Source of the DNA: Caldifarciminota bacterium
GTDB taxonomy: Bacteria; Hydrothermota; UBA3073
Direction of reading: 5' to 3'
NCBI GenBank assembly: GCA_030606335.1
Contig: JAUWGP010000005.1
Coordinates: 1 to 64,000 of the forward strand
DNA length: 64,000 bases
Shown here: piece by piece, positions 8,014-15,446 of the stretch
Layout of the letters: each line of letters opens with the position of its first letter
How positions within the stretch are numbered: position 1 is the first letter of the stretch
Program-made: the position numbers and the translations under genes
The notes under the pieces: generated by a model
The model's database searches: none
Told to the model about the DNA's origin: nothing
Seen by the model: the letters and a program-made list of their open reading frames with translations, nothing else

Positions 8014-8042
8014 ATAATAATATAAAAACAGGGAAAAGTCAA
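8014..8042 (-). promoter_or_regulatory. Promoter upstream of intI remnant A
   Basis: Minus strand TTGACT (8037-8042), 17 bp, TATTAT (8014-8019). It may be the relic intI promoter and could now transcribe through to the TIR-like and HEPN-like cassettes. Confidence 0.6.
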
Positions 8043-8164
8043 GGAAAAAAAGTTTATAGTGAAGAAAGGGTGAATATATGAGGTAGAACTGGTGTGGAAT
8101 CTACCTTACACTTTAGAAGGAAAGTGGTAATTGAGGTATAGGGGAACAGTCGAATCACATATAT

Positions 8165-8368
8165 TTAGAAGTTATAAACAAAATCTATGTAAGGAAAACC
8201 GGGGAAGGGCATACCTTTACCTAAGGTATTAATTAAAGCGAGATCTACGCTTATCGCTTTACCGAAGAAATGGATTCCATAAGAAATAAGTGGTTGGTCT
8301 ACACCCGGAAAAATCCAGTTTTCCGTAACAAATGCCGCGCGTCGTGAAAATCTCGCCTCACCACCTAA
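8165..8368 (-). pseudogene. C-terminal fragment of a probable outer-membrane beta-barrel protein
   Basis: The last 65 codons read as an alternating amphipathic segment ending in Tyr-Asn-Phe, with a GxxFFG strand and an aromatic terminal residue, like the last strands of an outer-membrane barrel. The reading frame runs without a break into the attC of the RDD cassette: Ala-Leu-Gly-Gly spans the GTTAGGT core at 8363-8369. The 5' part of the gene is absent. The exact join at a recombination core suggests integrase-mediated truncation. Confidence 0.6.
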
Positions 8369-8456
8369 CGCTGTGGCATCAGCGGCCCTACAAAGCCTAC
8401 TTTTCTGGAATTCTACTTTGGAGCGAAGTAGAGTCCTCTGGATGAAGTTGTTATGA
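8363..8456 (-). other. attC site of the RDD cassette (94 bp)
   Basis: Minus strand runs from TCATAAC to GTTAGGT. Arms AACTTCATCCAG and CTGATGCCACAGC show the usual offset pairing, with a second internal stem (CTACTT/AAGTAG) forming the loop. It starts 1 bp after the RDD stop codon. Confidence 0.82.
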
Positions 8457-8457
8457 G

Positions 8458-9048
8458 CTATTGATAGACACAAAAAGAATGAGCAATCATGTCATGCAAG
8501 GCACGTTTTCTATATGTAAAAGCAACCGCAATACAATCAACCAATATAAATAAATTAATGATAGTCTCAATGGGTTTTAAAGGATTTTGTTGCTGCAATT
8601 GTCCTATTTCCAACATACTCGGCGCTGTTTTAAATGCAGGTAATGAAAACAGTGTATAGATGCCTAAAAGACCAACAACGGTTGCTAAAAGAAAGGGTAT
8701 AAACCGAATGTAAGCTGATTTCAAATCTAGTTTTTCCCCGCGTTCATCTATAACTTTTAGCCTTTTTACCATTTTACCTAATGTTGCTCCATAATAGGAT
8801 TCCATGAAGGGTTTGTATATAAGCCCTGGTATACTAAGAACAATTAAGAGAAAATAGCTTTTAATTGAATTGAAAATAATAAAAGAAAGGACTATGATAG
8901 GAATAAACACTAAACCATCAATAAAATAAGCAACGACTCTAATCCAAAACCCAGCCGGTTTTAGATAACTTAGAATTTCTGATCCGCAGTTCGTACAATT
9001 TTTTAGACCATCTTGAACCTCTTGATCGCATTTGCTACATTTTTTCAT
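8458..9048 (-). CDS. Zinc-ribbon plus RDD-family membrane protein, integron cassette
   Basis: The 196-residue product begins with a zinc ribbon, CSKCDQE and CTNCGSE (residues 4-21). An RDD domain follows: FWIRVVAYFIDGLVF at about 33-47 supplies the Arg and Asp-containing first helix, and about three more membrane segments extend to residue 175. The second conserved part is YGATLGKMVKRLKV. RDD proteins are inner-membrane proteins of mostly unknown function, some acting as ion antiporters. The gene begins just after the beta-propeller cassette's attC and ends at its own attC. Confidence 0.85.
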   Translation of the reverse strand: MKKCSKCDQEVQDGLKNCTNCGSEILSYLKPAGFWIRVVAYFIDGLVFIPIIVLSFIIFNSIKSYFLLIVLSIPGLIYKPFMESYYGATLGKMVKRLKVIDERGEKLDLKSAYIRFIPFLLATVVGLLGIYTLFSLPAFKTAPSMLEIGQLQQQNPLKPIETIINLFILVDCIAVAFTYRKRALHDMIAHSFCVYQ

Positions 9049-9074
9049 ATTACACTTCCATTTTTATTTTTCAC

Positions 9075-9218
9075 TCATAACGATCAAGCTTACCTGCCCT
9101 GTGAAATATTTCAAATAATTACAAATAACAATAAATTGTCAAATAAAGCAACTTGAATGAATAGAGTCATAATATTACACTGCTATTTCACGGGGTCAGG
9201 TGCAGCGCCTTGTTAGGC
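9075..9218 (-). other. attC site of the beta-propeller cassette (144 bp)
   Basis: Minus strand begins GCCTAAC and ends GTTATGA. Arms GGCGCTGCACCTGACCCC and GGGCAGGTAAGCTTGATC pair imperfectly, extended by GTGAAATA/TATTTCAC. The long terminal loop is AT-rich, like the large VCR-type attC sites. The nearest upstream stop codon is 205 bp away. Confidence 0.93.
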
Positions 9219-9422
9219 AAAAAGCTCCACCCCGCCGTCTTTTTCTTTTCTTCTGGCCTGCCGAACTATATCATTTCATAAATATGGGAAGCATCCCTTT
9301 CTTTACTGAACATTTGGGTGGGGCGGTTGTTGCCACCCCACCGCAAAGGCATCATTGTCAGACGAAGTGGTCCCGCAACACGCAAAACCAGTGTTCGCCA
9401 GTCTACTTGCTTACTCTGACTC
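9219..9422. other. 3' untranslated part of the beta-propeller cassette
   Basis: It contains a GTGGGG...CCCCAC inverted repeat around 9310-9343 and no convincing ORF. The composition is intermediate between the GC-rich gene and the AT-rich host. Confidence 0.4.
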
Positions 9423-11450
9423 TTATGGTAGCATGATTGTGATGGACTTGTGATAGTCTGAACGATGAATGTAGTTGTAGCCGTCAATCACCCGGTCCCA
9501 CACTCTCAGGTAGAAGGTGTGGGCACACTGCCGGGACGTCGGATCGCCCGGTACGGTGGTATGCCAGGGTGGCGATGGTACTACTGCATTCAGAATGCCA
9601 GACCATGAACCCGGGGGCGTGTAGCTGTCCGAATCTATGACTGCGGCCTTGTTGTCGCCCCATAGTGCTTTCAGTTGCCAGCTTTTCAGGTGACCCTCAG
9701 GATCGTGCGCCGTGATGCAGAAGGTGAATTCGTCACTGCCGCTTTTCACAATGGCACACGTGCCTACTACCACACCATCATGGATGATCTGGTCAATCAC
9801 GGCAGTAGGCCACTGGTTGTCAATCCGCACTTGTATGTCGTTGGTGCTCATCAAGGAGCTGGCATTGGGCGTGCTGTACGGCTTCACCGTGATCGTGTGC
9901 AGGCCGTTGGTCAAGCCAGACGTGTTCAACCTGTACCCTAACCAATGGTTATACCAGAGCTGGTCTGGAGGACGCACCCGAAAGTAACCACTGCCGAGTG
10001 GGTTCATCGTGCGTAGTTCAAAACGTTTGGTGCCGGTGCTCCAGCGGTAATCGCTCCAACCCTGCTTTTGAATTACATTGTCCACAAACACCTTGTAGTA
10101 GCGCGCGCCATCGTTATAGGCGCGTTCATGGTTAATCATCAGTGGCAATGTGCCGCCAAATGGCGCATCCTTCACCTGGAAGAAGTAGCTTGGGTCAACG
10201 GTGGTGTCAGCATAGCCACTGACAATGCGATCCACCGGCACATGACCTATGCCCAGCACGACCGGTCCGGTGGCTACATAGACAGACTCGGTGAGATTTA
10301 GCTCGCTGACCACGCTGTCGCTGCACAGCAATAAGTGGTCTGACGCCACCATGGCGACGCTGGATGGGCGGAAAGGCATACCTACTGCCACGTGCGATAC
10401 ACCTACTGGCGTCTGCGTTAGGTCAACCAATGAGACCCGATTGGCAGGGTCGCGCTCAGTGGTTAGGATACCACCCTCGCCGGTGTCAGCCCAAGTCAAG
10501 AAGAATGGCTGGGCCATGCCAGTAACCAGCACCTCACGCTGACCTGTGTTTAACTCAATACGGCTCACCTGGCCATTGCCAACGCTCGCCTGCTCGCTGA
10601 CATAGGCAAAGCGCAAATCGTCTGTCATAAGCAGGCCGATGGCCCACTCCAAGGTGTTGACCAATACAGTTTGCGCACCGGTCATCAAGTCAATGCGGAG
10701 CAAGCGGCCTGGATTGGCGAATTCCACCACGTAGGCGTGACCACGGGCCTCGTCCAACGCAATCTGGTGCGGCGCCGTCATGCCCGAGCTGACGACCGTC
10801 GCCTGAGAGCGATCAGCATTGGACAGATCCACGCGCAGCAGGTTGCCGCTACGCTCGGTAATGTAGACGTGCTGCCCGTCAGTGCTCACGACAACGTCTT
10901 CCGGATGGGTATAACCTGTGCCGAGCACATAGTATCGAGGATTCAGCCTGTAGGTTCTCCACTGGATTTTGAGGTCGTAGCCGTAGTTGATAACTTGAAC
11001 CTTGGCGTAATTACCGCTGTTGGTGATGACAGCGAAGACATCGTTATTGACAAGCTGGTTCGTGGCATCGTTGTTGCCGTTGAGCGGGGTATCACTGTAG
11101 CTGAGACCCTGCAGTTCAGCAGCAGAGACACCATTGAAATTGACCACGCCGATGTTGGCGATTTTGGCGCTACCTTGAGGGTCCATACTGCGGATGGTAC
11201 TTGTGTGTTGGTGCCAGAAGACATCCGAGACGCCCGCACCTGAACCCTCGGTACCGGTGTCAAAATTGAACTTGTAGGTGCCATGGAGAACAGCTATCCC
11301 GGAAGAGACGACGGAATCCACGGAGCAGACTAAGTCGATGCGAGAGATCTTGCCGTCGTACTCAACAAAGATCAGTTGGTTGCGACTGTTAAGATAGTCG
11401 CAACCGATAGCGCCACCGAGGCCGGTGGCAAGGGGAATAGGTATAGCCAT
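9423..11450 (-). CDS. GC-rich beta-propeller (NHL/SMP-30-like) protein, integron cassette
   Basis: The 675-residue product has about six blade-like repeats between residues 20 and 380, with the rhythm HP.D..V..DG.H.Y.TE....L.R.DL (for example YTHPEDVVVSTDGQHVYITE and APHQIALDEARGHAYVVE). Ig-like or carbohydrate-binding-like beta domains follow. No signal peptide is evident, so location is uncertain. Composition is well over half G+C in sampled lines against about one third in neighbours, and codon use differs, so the gene is foreign. AAGGAGG precedes the ATG. Substrate or partner is unknown. Confidence 0.65.
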   Translation of the reverse strand: MAIPIPLATGLGGAIGCDYLNSRNQLIFVEYDGKISRIDLVCSVDSVVSSGIAVLHGTYKFNFDTGTEGSGAGVSDVFWHQHTSTIRSMDPQGSAKIANIGVVNFNGVSAAELQGLSYSDTPLNGNNDATNQLVNNDVFAVITNSGNYAKVQVINYGYDLKIQWRTYRLNPRYYVLGTGYTHPEDVVVSTDGQHVYITERSGNLLRVDLSNADRSQATVVSSGMTAPHQIALDEARGHAYVVEFANPGRLLRIDLMTGAQTVLVNTLEWAIGLLMTDDLRFAYVSEQASVGNGQVSRIELNTGQREVLVTGMAQPFFLTWADTGEGGILTTERDPANRVSLVDLTQTPVGVSHVAVGMPFRPSSVAMVASDHLLLCSDSVVSELNLTESVYVATGPVVLGIGHVPVDRIVSGYADTTVDPSYFFQVKDAPFGGTLPLMINHERAYNDGARYYKVFVDNVIQKQGWSDYRWSTGTKRFELRTMNPLGSGYFRVRPPDQLWYNHWLGYRLNTSGLTNGLHTITVKPYSTPNASSLMSTNDIQVRIDNQWPTAVIDQIIHDGVVVGTCAIVKSGSDEFTFCITAHDPEGHLKSWQLKALWGDNKAAVIDSDSYTPPGSWSGILNAVVPSPPWHTTVPGDPTSRQCAHTFYLRVWDRVIDGYNYIHRSDYHKSITIMLP

Positions 11451-11827
11451 TTTTATACCTCCTTAGATGTTAGTAAAATTTTCCTCTCATGCAGAGGGAA
11501 TCCTATAGGTAACAGGCCAGATGTTGTGGCGAATACGGCAGCCGTTTCGCCTTCGAACTCAAACCTTTATCATAGGCAGCCACCTCCTTATCCGTCTCTA
11601 TGAAAATGTTGCCTAACGTGAGCATAACCTGCCGCCGCCACTTACGCACAGAGTTTCGAGAGAAGAACGTAACTTGACTAACAAACAAAATTTCAAAATT
11701 CGCGCCATAGCTAGGCGGTCAGGTTAATGCATGGTTAGGCACTTAAACTACACATAAACAAACTATTAAAGTAAATATATTTAGGTTTTAATTGAATTAG
11801 TTTCAGTCTTTTTCAAGAGTAAACACA
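11451..11827. other. Cassette junction: propeller-gene leader and lipoprotein-cassette attC
   Basis: It holds a roughly 160-bp leader of the propeller gene, the 130-bp attC at 11611-11740 and an AT-rich tail. No further gene is visible. Confidence 0.6.
11611..11740 (-). other. attC site of the lipoprotein cassette (130 bp)
   Basis: Both ends match the core consensus exactly: GCCTAAC and GTTAGGC. Arms ATTAACCTGACCGCC and GGCGGCAGGTTATGC pair with the usual bulge. The interior is AT-rich and partly palindromic. Confidence 0.95.
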
Positions 11828-12313
11828 TTAATCTTCTACCCATCCTGACATAGGAAAAGAAAAATGAGCTTGTACAATAACCCAATTATCATTTCGTTTC
11901 TCTAAACCGAATGTGGCTCTAACTCCTTCAAAACTTGTAGGTTTGTCTTGATATATTTCATTTCCATCTTGGATAAATAAAACCCACGCCGATTTACCCG
12001 AAGGATGAATTTTAATAAACTCATCTTTAAATGTGTAGGAAATATTTTCTGAAGAATCAAACCATTTCTGCAAATTTTCTTCGACTGACTTCCATCCTAT
12101 TCCCTTTGTAGAATCAGCATTTATTAAAACTATGTCATCATCAGAAGCGAAAACTTGAGATAACATTCCCAAATTTTCGTTATTTACGGCTTGATGAAAT
12201 TTATCAAGCATAGACTGAATATTTGCTTTTTCAGAATTGATTTCAACTTCATTAGTGCAAGCACTTAAAGATAATAGGGCTACTACCAGAAAAAAAACAA
12301 TTAAGTTCTTCAT
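11828..12313 (-). CDS. SnoaL/DUF4440-like lipoprotein, integron cassette
   Basis: The 161-residue product starts with a lipoprotein signal, MKNLIVFFLVVALLSLSAC, with a lipobox LSAC ending at Cys19. The mature part is an NTF2/SnoaL-like fold: a helix with FHQAVNNEN, then FASDDDIVLI, a Trp-Lys turn, and C-terminal strands including WVIVQAHFS. This matches DUF4440/calcium-calmodulin-kinase-association-like ketosteroid-isomerase folds; function unknown. AAAGGAG lies eight bases before the ATG at 12313, so this start is preferred to one 16 codons upstream. It is the first cassette after attI-like core B. Confidence 0.8.
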   Translation of the reverse strand: MKNLIVFFLVVALLSLSACTNEVEINSEKANIQSMLDKFHQAVNNENLGMLSQVFASDDDIVLINADSTKGIGWKSVEENLQKWFDSSENISYTFKDEFIKIHPSGKSAWVLFIQDGNEIYQDKPTSFEGVRATFGLEKRNDNWVIVQAHFSFPMSGWVED

Positions 12314-12476
12314 GGTAAAACTCCTTTTGTTAATAAATAAAATATGTTTAATGTTATCCAAGAAAGTCTACTAATAATCAATGTAATTAACTTAAATTGC
12401 TTAAAAAATAAAATTTAAGATCCTATAATGAACATATGACTATTTATGAACTGTTTTTTACACAAATTTTAGTAGT

Positions 12477-12483
12477 GCCTAAC
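12477..12483 (-). other. attI-like core site B (GTTAGGC)
   Basis: GTTAGGC matches GTTRRRY exactly and is preceded by ACCTAT as at core A. It lies directly upstream of the lipoprotein cassette and downstream of the intI remnant. Confidence 0.7.
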
Positions 12484-12824
12484 ATAGGTTTATCCGTACT
12501 AATAAATTAACAATCACAGCTAAAATTAACCGTATAACACTCTCTCTTACTTATCTTTTTATTTTATAACTCTCTTAACTTGTAAGTATTTAGATATAAG
12601 ATATTTAAAAAACTAGTGTTCTTATACGGCTTAAATATGGCATATAAAGTGAAATAAAATTATATCTGCTGGGCTAGTAGGTAGCGAATGAATGTCTGAA
12701 AATATGACAACTTGCATGTTTTACAATTCCTGTCTTTTTTATTGCTTGCTTTACTACCTTTTGCAAAACTGTCTCATAAATATGATGTCTACGTTTAATA
12801 CCGGTTCGAGGGTCTGTTGATATT
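12477..12824. repeat. Long direct repeat, copy B
   Basis: Counterpart of 7518-7863. The best conserved block is the intI coding part; the attI-proximal part is more diverged. Confidence 0.85.
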
Positions 12825-12847
12825 TTCTCTTTAATGCATTTTATCAC
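12674..12847 (-). pseudogene. intI: Integron integrase (intI) remnant B
   Basis: An open frame from a GTG at 12847 encodes [16 protein letters not shown], then LQKVVKQAIKKTGIVKHAS and IFRHSFATY before a TAG. These are the IntI-specific RRHH.E segment and the recombinase HxxR box. The N-terminal two thirds are missing, and after HSFAT the frame is lost where HLL...GYDIRT would be expected, so the nucleophilic Tyr is gone. The remnant is inactive. Confidence 0.88.
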
Positions 12848-12902
12848 TACGGAGCCATATATACAGGCACGTGAAAGGCAGGATATAAAGTCAGTTTCTA
12901 TA

Positions 12903-12931
12903 ATTATACAACAAAAAACCGATTTTGTCAA
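12903..12931 (-). promoter_or_regulatory. Consensus promoter upstream of intI remnant B
   Basis: Minus strand TTGACA (12926-12931), 17 bp, TATAAT (12903-12908): a perfect match. It probably now transcribes the cassettes, since the intI remnant is on the same strand. Confidence 0.8.
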
Positions 12932-12957
12932 GGAAAAATCAGAAATCCCTATGGGTA

Positions 12958-13255
12958 AAAATGATATAAGGGAAGAGGTTGCCACGTTCATTTCATTCAC
13001 TCGCAATGACGGACACTCTGGATGAGATTGCCACGCCTTTACTTCGTTCAGTCTCGCAATGACAGACACTCGGGAAAAGATTGCCACGACTTCACTTCGT
13101 TCAGACTCACAATGACGGACACTCGGGAAGAGATTGCCACGACTTCACTTCGTTCAGACTCGCAATGACGGACACTCGGGAAGAGATTGCTTCGTCCGTC
13201 CAGAAAAACGACGGACTCGCAATGACGGACACTCTGGATGAGATTATCATATAAT
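12958..13255. repeat. Tandem array of the 53-bp interspersed repeat (right flank of integron)
   Basis: About six degenerate units of the family at 5362-5670 lie in the same orientation, each with GAGATTGCCACG and CTCGCAATGAC ends and a variable GACACTCGGGAA linker. Confidence 0.85.
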
Positions 13256-13314
13256 GACAAAAGTATTAAAATCAGTATTGGATACTACAAACCCATTTAT
13301 GTGGAATTTTTTTC

Positions 13315-13343
13315 TTGACAATTTTGAAATGTTGTTGTATAAT
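13315..13343 (+). promoter_or_regulatory. Consensus promoter for gmhA-ispE
   Basis: TTGACA (13315-13320), 17 bp, TATAAT (13338-13343), 42 bp before the gmhA start codon. Confidence 0.88.
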
Positions 13344-13384
13344 TGAGACAGAACATCGAATTGTTAAAAGCCAAGGAAACATAA

Positions 13385-13954
13385 ATGGTGGATACAAAGC
13401 GAAAGGCACTCGAGATTATAGCCGATAGTATAAGTGTTAAGAAACAACTTAAGTCTGAGGTAGAACACATAGAAAAGGCTTCTAAGGTTGTATTAGATGC
13501 ACTTAAAAAGGGTAAAAAGATATTACTTTGCGGAAATGGTGGAAGTGCAGCTGATGCACAGCATATTGCTGCAGAATTTGTCCATAAGCTAACAAAAAAA
13601 AGAATACCTTTACCAGCCATCTCCCTAACCACCAATACATCCCTCCTGACTGCTATTTCTAACGACGAATCATTCAACGATGTTTTTTCCCGTCAGATAG
13701 AGGGTATAGGAAGGTCTGAGGATGTTTTAATAGCAATCTCCACAAGTGGCAACTCCCCTAATATAATCTCAGCAGTTGATAAGGCAAAATCTCTTGGTAT
13801 AAAGACTATTGTATTAACTGGTAGAGAAGGAAGGTTAAAGGATATAGCTGATGTGGCGATAAGTGTTCCATCTACAAATTGCCAGAGAGTTCAGGAGTGC
13901 CATATACTTATCGGACATATCATAGCAGAGGTGATTGAGGATGCTTTCTCTTAA
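13385..13954 (+). CDS. gmhA: Sedoheptulose-7-phosphate isomerase
   Basis: The 189-residue product is a single SIS domain with the family signature CGNGGSAADAQH at residues 49-60, the catalytic Glu in AAEFVHK and the second phosphate-binding loop ISTSGNSPN. The C-terminal His-containing helix QECHILIGH supplies the other catalytic residue. GmhA converts sedoheptulose 7-phosphate to D-glycero-D-manno-heptose 7-phosphate, the first step toward ADP- or GDP-activated heptose for surface glycans. Cytoplasmic tetramer. It overlaps ispE slightly and has its own consensus promoter. The remaining heptose genes are not in the window. Confidence 0.93.
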   Translation: MVDTKRKALEIIADSISVKKQLKSEVEHIEKASKVVLDALKKGKKILLCGNGGSAADAQHIAAEFVHKLTKKRIPLPAISLTTNTSLLTAISNDESFNDVFSRQIEGIGRSEDVLIAISTSGNSPNIISAVDKAKSLGIKTIVLTGREGRLKDIADVAISVPSTNCQRVQECHILIGHIIAEVIEDAFS

Positions 13955-14777
13955 GGCTTTTGCAAAGGTTAACTTTGGACTTTCAGTTCTTGAAAAGAAA
14001 AAAGATGGCTTTCATGATATAGAGAGCATCTTTCAAAAGATAGATTTTTACGACGAAATATTTATTGAAAAAACAGATAAGAAAATAACCTTTGACACAG
14101 ATACTCCACCTTATGGTGATGAGAATATATGCCATCATGTAATTGAAAAGTTTTTCAAGGACTTAGAACTTAATGGTGGAGTAAAGATTTACTTGAAAAA
14201 AAATATATGGCAGGGAAGTGGACTTGGCGGAGCAAGTTCAGATGCTGCTGTACTTCTTAAAGGTTTGAATCAGATATTTGACTACCCACTTAAAAAGGAT
14301 GCACTTTTTGATATAGCACTCTCACTCAGCAGTGATGCTCCATTCTTTCTTTATGGGAATACGGCGATTGTTAGAGGTCGTGGTGAGAAGATTTCTCCAA
14401 TAAACCTGAATATTCCAATATATCTCGTTCTGGTTTATCCGGGCTTTAAGATTGAAACTGCCCATGCATATAACTTGCTTGATGAAGAGAAGAACAGAGA
14501 AAAGAGAGATTTGGGTATAATTATTGAGTCACTTAAAGGTGGTAATATAGACGAATTTGCCACCTCTCTATATAATGATTTTGATAGGGTTGTAATAAAG
14601 AAATATCCTGAACTTGCTAAGATAAAAGAGAGATTATCAAACCATGGCTGTATTGGCATTTGTTTGTCAGGTTCAGGTAGTGTTGTATATGGTATTATTA
14701 AAGAGAGAGACGATAAAAATAGATGGGAGAAAATTATTGGGTTAGAGGATGTGCGGATTGTAGAATGTCTGATGTAG
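13941..14777 (+). CDS. ispE: 4-diphosphocytidyl-2-C-methyl-D-erythritol kinase
   Basis: The 278-residue GHMP kinase has the N-terminal AFAKVNFGL strand, the phosphate-binding loop GSGLGGASSDAA and the C-terminal GICLSGSGSVVYG loop. IspE phosphorylates CDP-methylerythritol in the non-mevalonate route to isoprenoids, including the undecaprenyl carrier used by the nearby polysaccharide locus. The ATG at 13941 is preferred because GAGG lies about nine bases upstream; an in-frame TTG at 13935 is the alternative. It overlaps the end of gmhA by 14 nt. Confidence 0.95.
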   Translation: MLSLKAFAKVNFGLSVLEKKKDGFHDIESIFQKIDFYDEIFIEKTDKKITFDTDTPPYGDENICHHVIEKFFKDLELNGGVKIYLKKNIWQGSGLGGASSDAAVLLKGLNQIFDYPLKKDALFDIALSLSSDAPFFLYGNTAIVRGRGEKISPINLNIPIYLVLVYPGFKIETAHAYNLLDEEKNREKRDLGIIIESLKGGNIDEFATSLYNDFDRVVIKKYPELAKIKERLSNHGCIGICLSGSGSVVYGIIKERDDKNRWEKIIGLEDVRIVECLM

Positions 14778-14904
14778 TTTTGGAGCAGAAAAGAGAATTA
14801 AATTTAGGTGATTTTAAGAATTACAGAGTCTATAAAAGTTGTTTGATATAACCTTTGGACTCTGTGATAGGTTCTGTTTTATTATGTTATTGCAGGGAGG
14901 ATGC

Positions 14905-15162
14905 ATGGAGATTACAGATGTAAAGATATTCCCTCGTGGAGAGACGAAGTTGAAGGCATTTGCCTCAATTACCTTCGACGACTCCTTCAGAGTGAAGGGT
15001 CTGAGAGTAGTGGAAGGAAGTAATGGTCTATTTGTCGCTATGCCATCAAGGAGACTGCCTGATGGAAGTTTCGAGGATGTTGCACATCCCCTAACAAGAG
15101 AAATGAAAGATATTATACAGGATAGGGTCCTTGAAGAATATAAGAAGACTAGTAAGGAATAG
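14905..15162 (+). CDS. spoVG: SpoVG-family RNA/DNA-binding regulator
   Basis: The 85-residue product matches SpoVG over its full length: MEITDVKIFP at the start, the central KAFASITFDDSF, and the strongly conserved LFVAMPSRR about residue 50. Known of the family: nucleic-acid binding and global regulation. GGGAGG sits four bases before ATG 14905; a longer in-frame ORF upstream is not translated on this evidence. It follows ispE by 127 bp, the same order seen in several bacterial groups. Confidence 0.95.
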   Translation: MEITDVKIFPRGETKLKAFASITFDDSFRVKGLRVVEGSNGLFVAMPSRRLPDGSFEDVAHPLTREMKDIIQDRVLEEYKKTSKE

Positions 15163-15201
15163 ATAGACCAATTATAGCATTTTATATTCAATTTATAAAT
15201 C

Positions 15202-15273
15202 TCGGGGGTCGTCTAATTGGCAGGACACCGGCCTTTGGAGCCGAGAATTGGGGTTCGAGTCCCTGCCCCCGAG
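15202..15273 (+). tRNA. tRNA-Gln (UUG)
   Basis: The acceptor arms TCGGGGG and CCCCCGA pair fully. The D-arm contains AATTGGCAGGAC, the anticodon loop is CTTTGGA (anticodon TTG), and the T-loop is TTCGAGT with stem GGGG/CCCT-type pairing. The outermost anticodon-stem pair (C-A) is mismatched. Discriminator G; CCA is not encoded. Confidence 0.93.
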
Positions 15274-15446
15274 AAGATATCTGAATTGGATGTATATTAA
15301 TGCAGTAGAAGGTAGTAATTAAGTTATTAAGTAATTTTGTGATTTCAGTATATTACATAGAGTTATTATTTTAATAACTTAATGACCAAATTACTCAATA
15401 ATTTAATATAACAGGGTCGATTGACGCCTGAAAACGGGAGGCTTAT

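Larger units (their letters stand above)
7489..8164. other. Integron platform A: attI-like region, intI remnant and promoter
   Basis: There is no intact gene. The region holds the attI-like core, a long stretch repeated at 12477-12824, an intI remnant, a GC-richer segment at 7929-7978 and a sigma-70 promoter at 8014-8042. The last 120 bp (8043-8164) show nothing recognisable. Confidence 0.75.
5872..12931 (-). mobile_element. Degenerate chromosomal integron / cassette array with inverted intI remnants
   Basis: Five attC-like sites, each at the 3' end of a minus-strand gene, two attI-like cores and two intI remnants lie in this 7-kb stretch. Reading the minus strand from the right the order is: promoter, intI remnant B, attI-like core, SnoaL-like lipoprotein + attC, beta-propeller protein + attC, RDD protein + attC, a truncated gene, promoter, intI remnant A, attI-like core, TIR-like protein + attC, HEPN-like protein + attC. 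The cassettes differ in base composition, as expected for independently captured genes. Integrase and cassettes share a strand, the inverted arrangement described for some spirochaete and planctomycete integrons. Neither integrase can be active. Confidence 0.85.
12314..13384. other. Integron platform B, repeat array and gmhA promoter
   Basis: No intact gene. From left to right: attI-like core B, the duplicated attI/intI segment, a truncated intI, a strong minus-strand promoter, an array of the 53-bp repeat and the plus-strand promoter for gmhA. ORFs called within the array are repeat translations. Confidence 0.8.

Noticed and set aside
10671-11243. 190-codon plus-strand ORF
   Set aside because: It lies wholly opposite the GC-rich beta-propeller gene, whose composition produces long antisense frames. 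It has no start signal or recognisable domain.
12674-13087. 137-codon frame as an intact gene
   Set aside because: Only the last 58 codons match IntI. The rest reads through a promoter and repeat array, so it is a remnant.
13048-13260. 70-codon minus-strand ORF
   Set aside because: It is a translation of the repeat array (recurrent SVRHCES-type peptides), not a gene.
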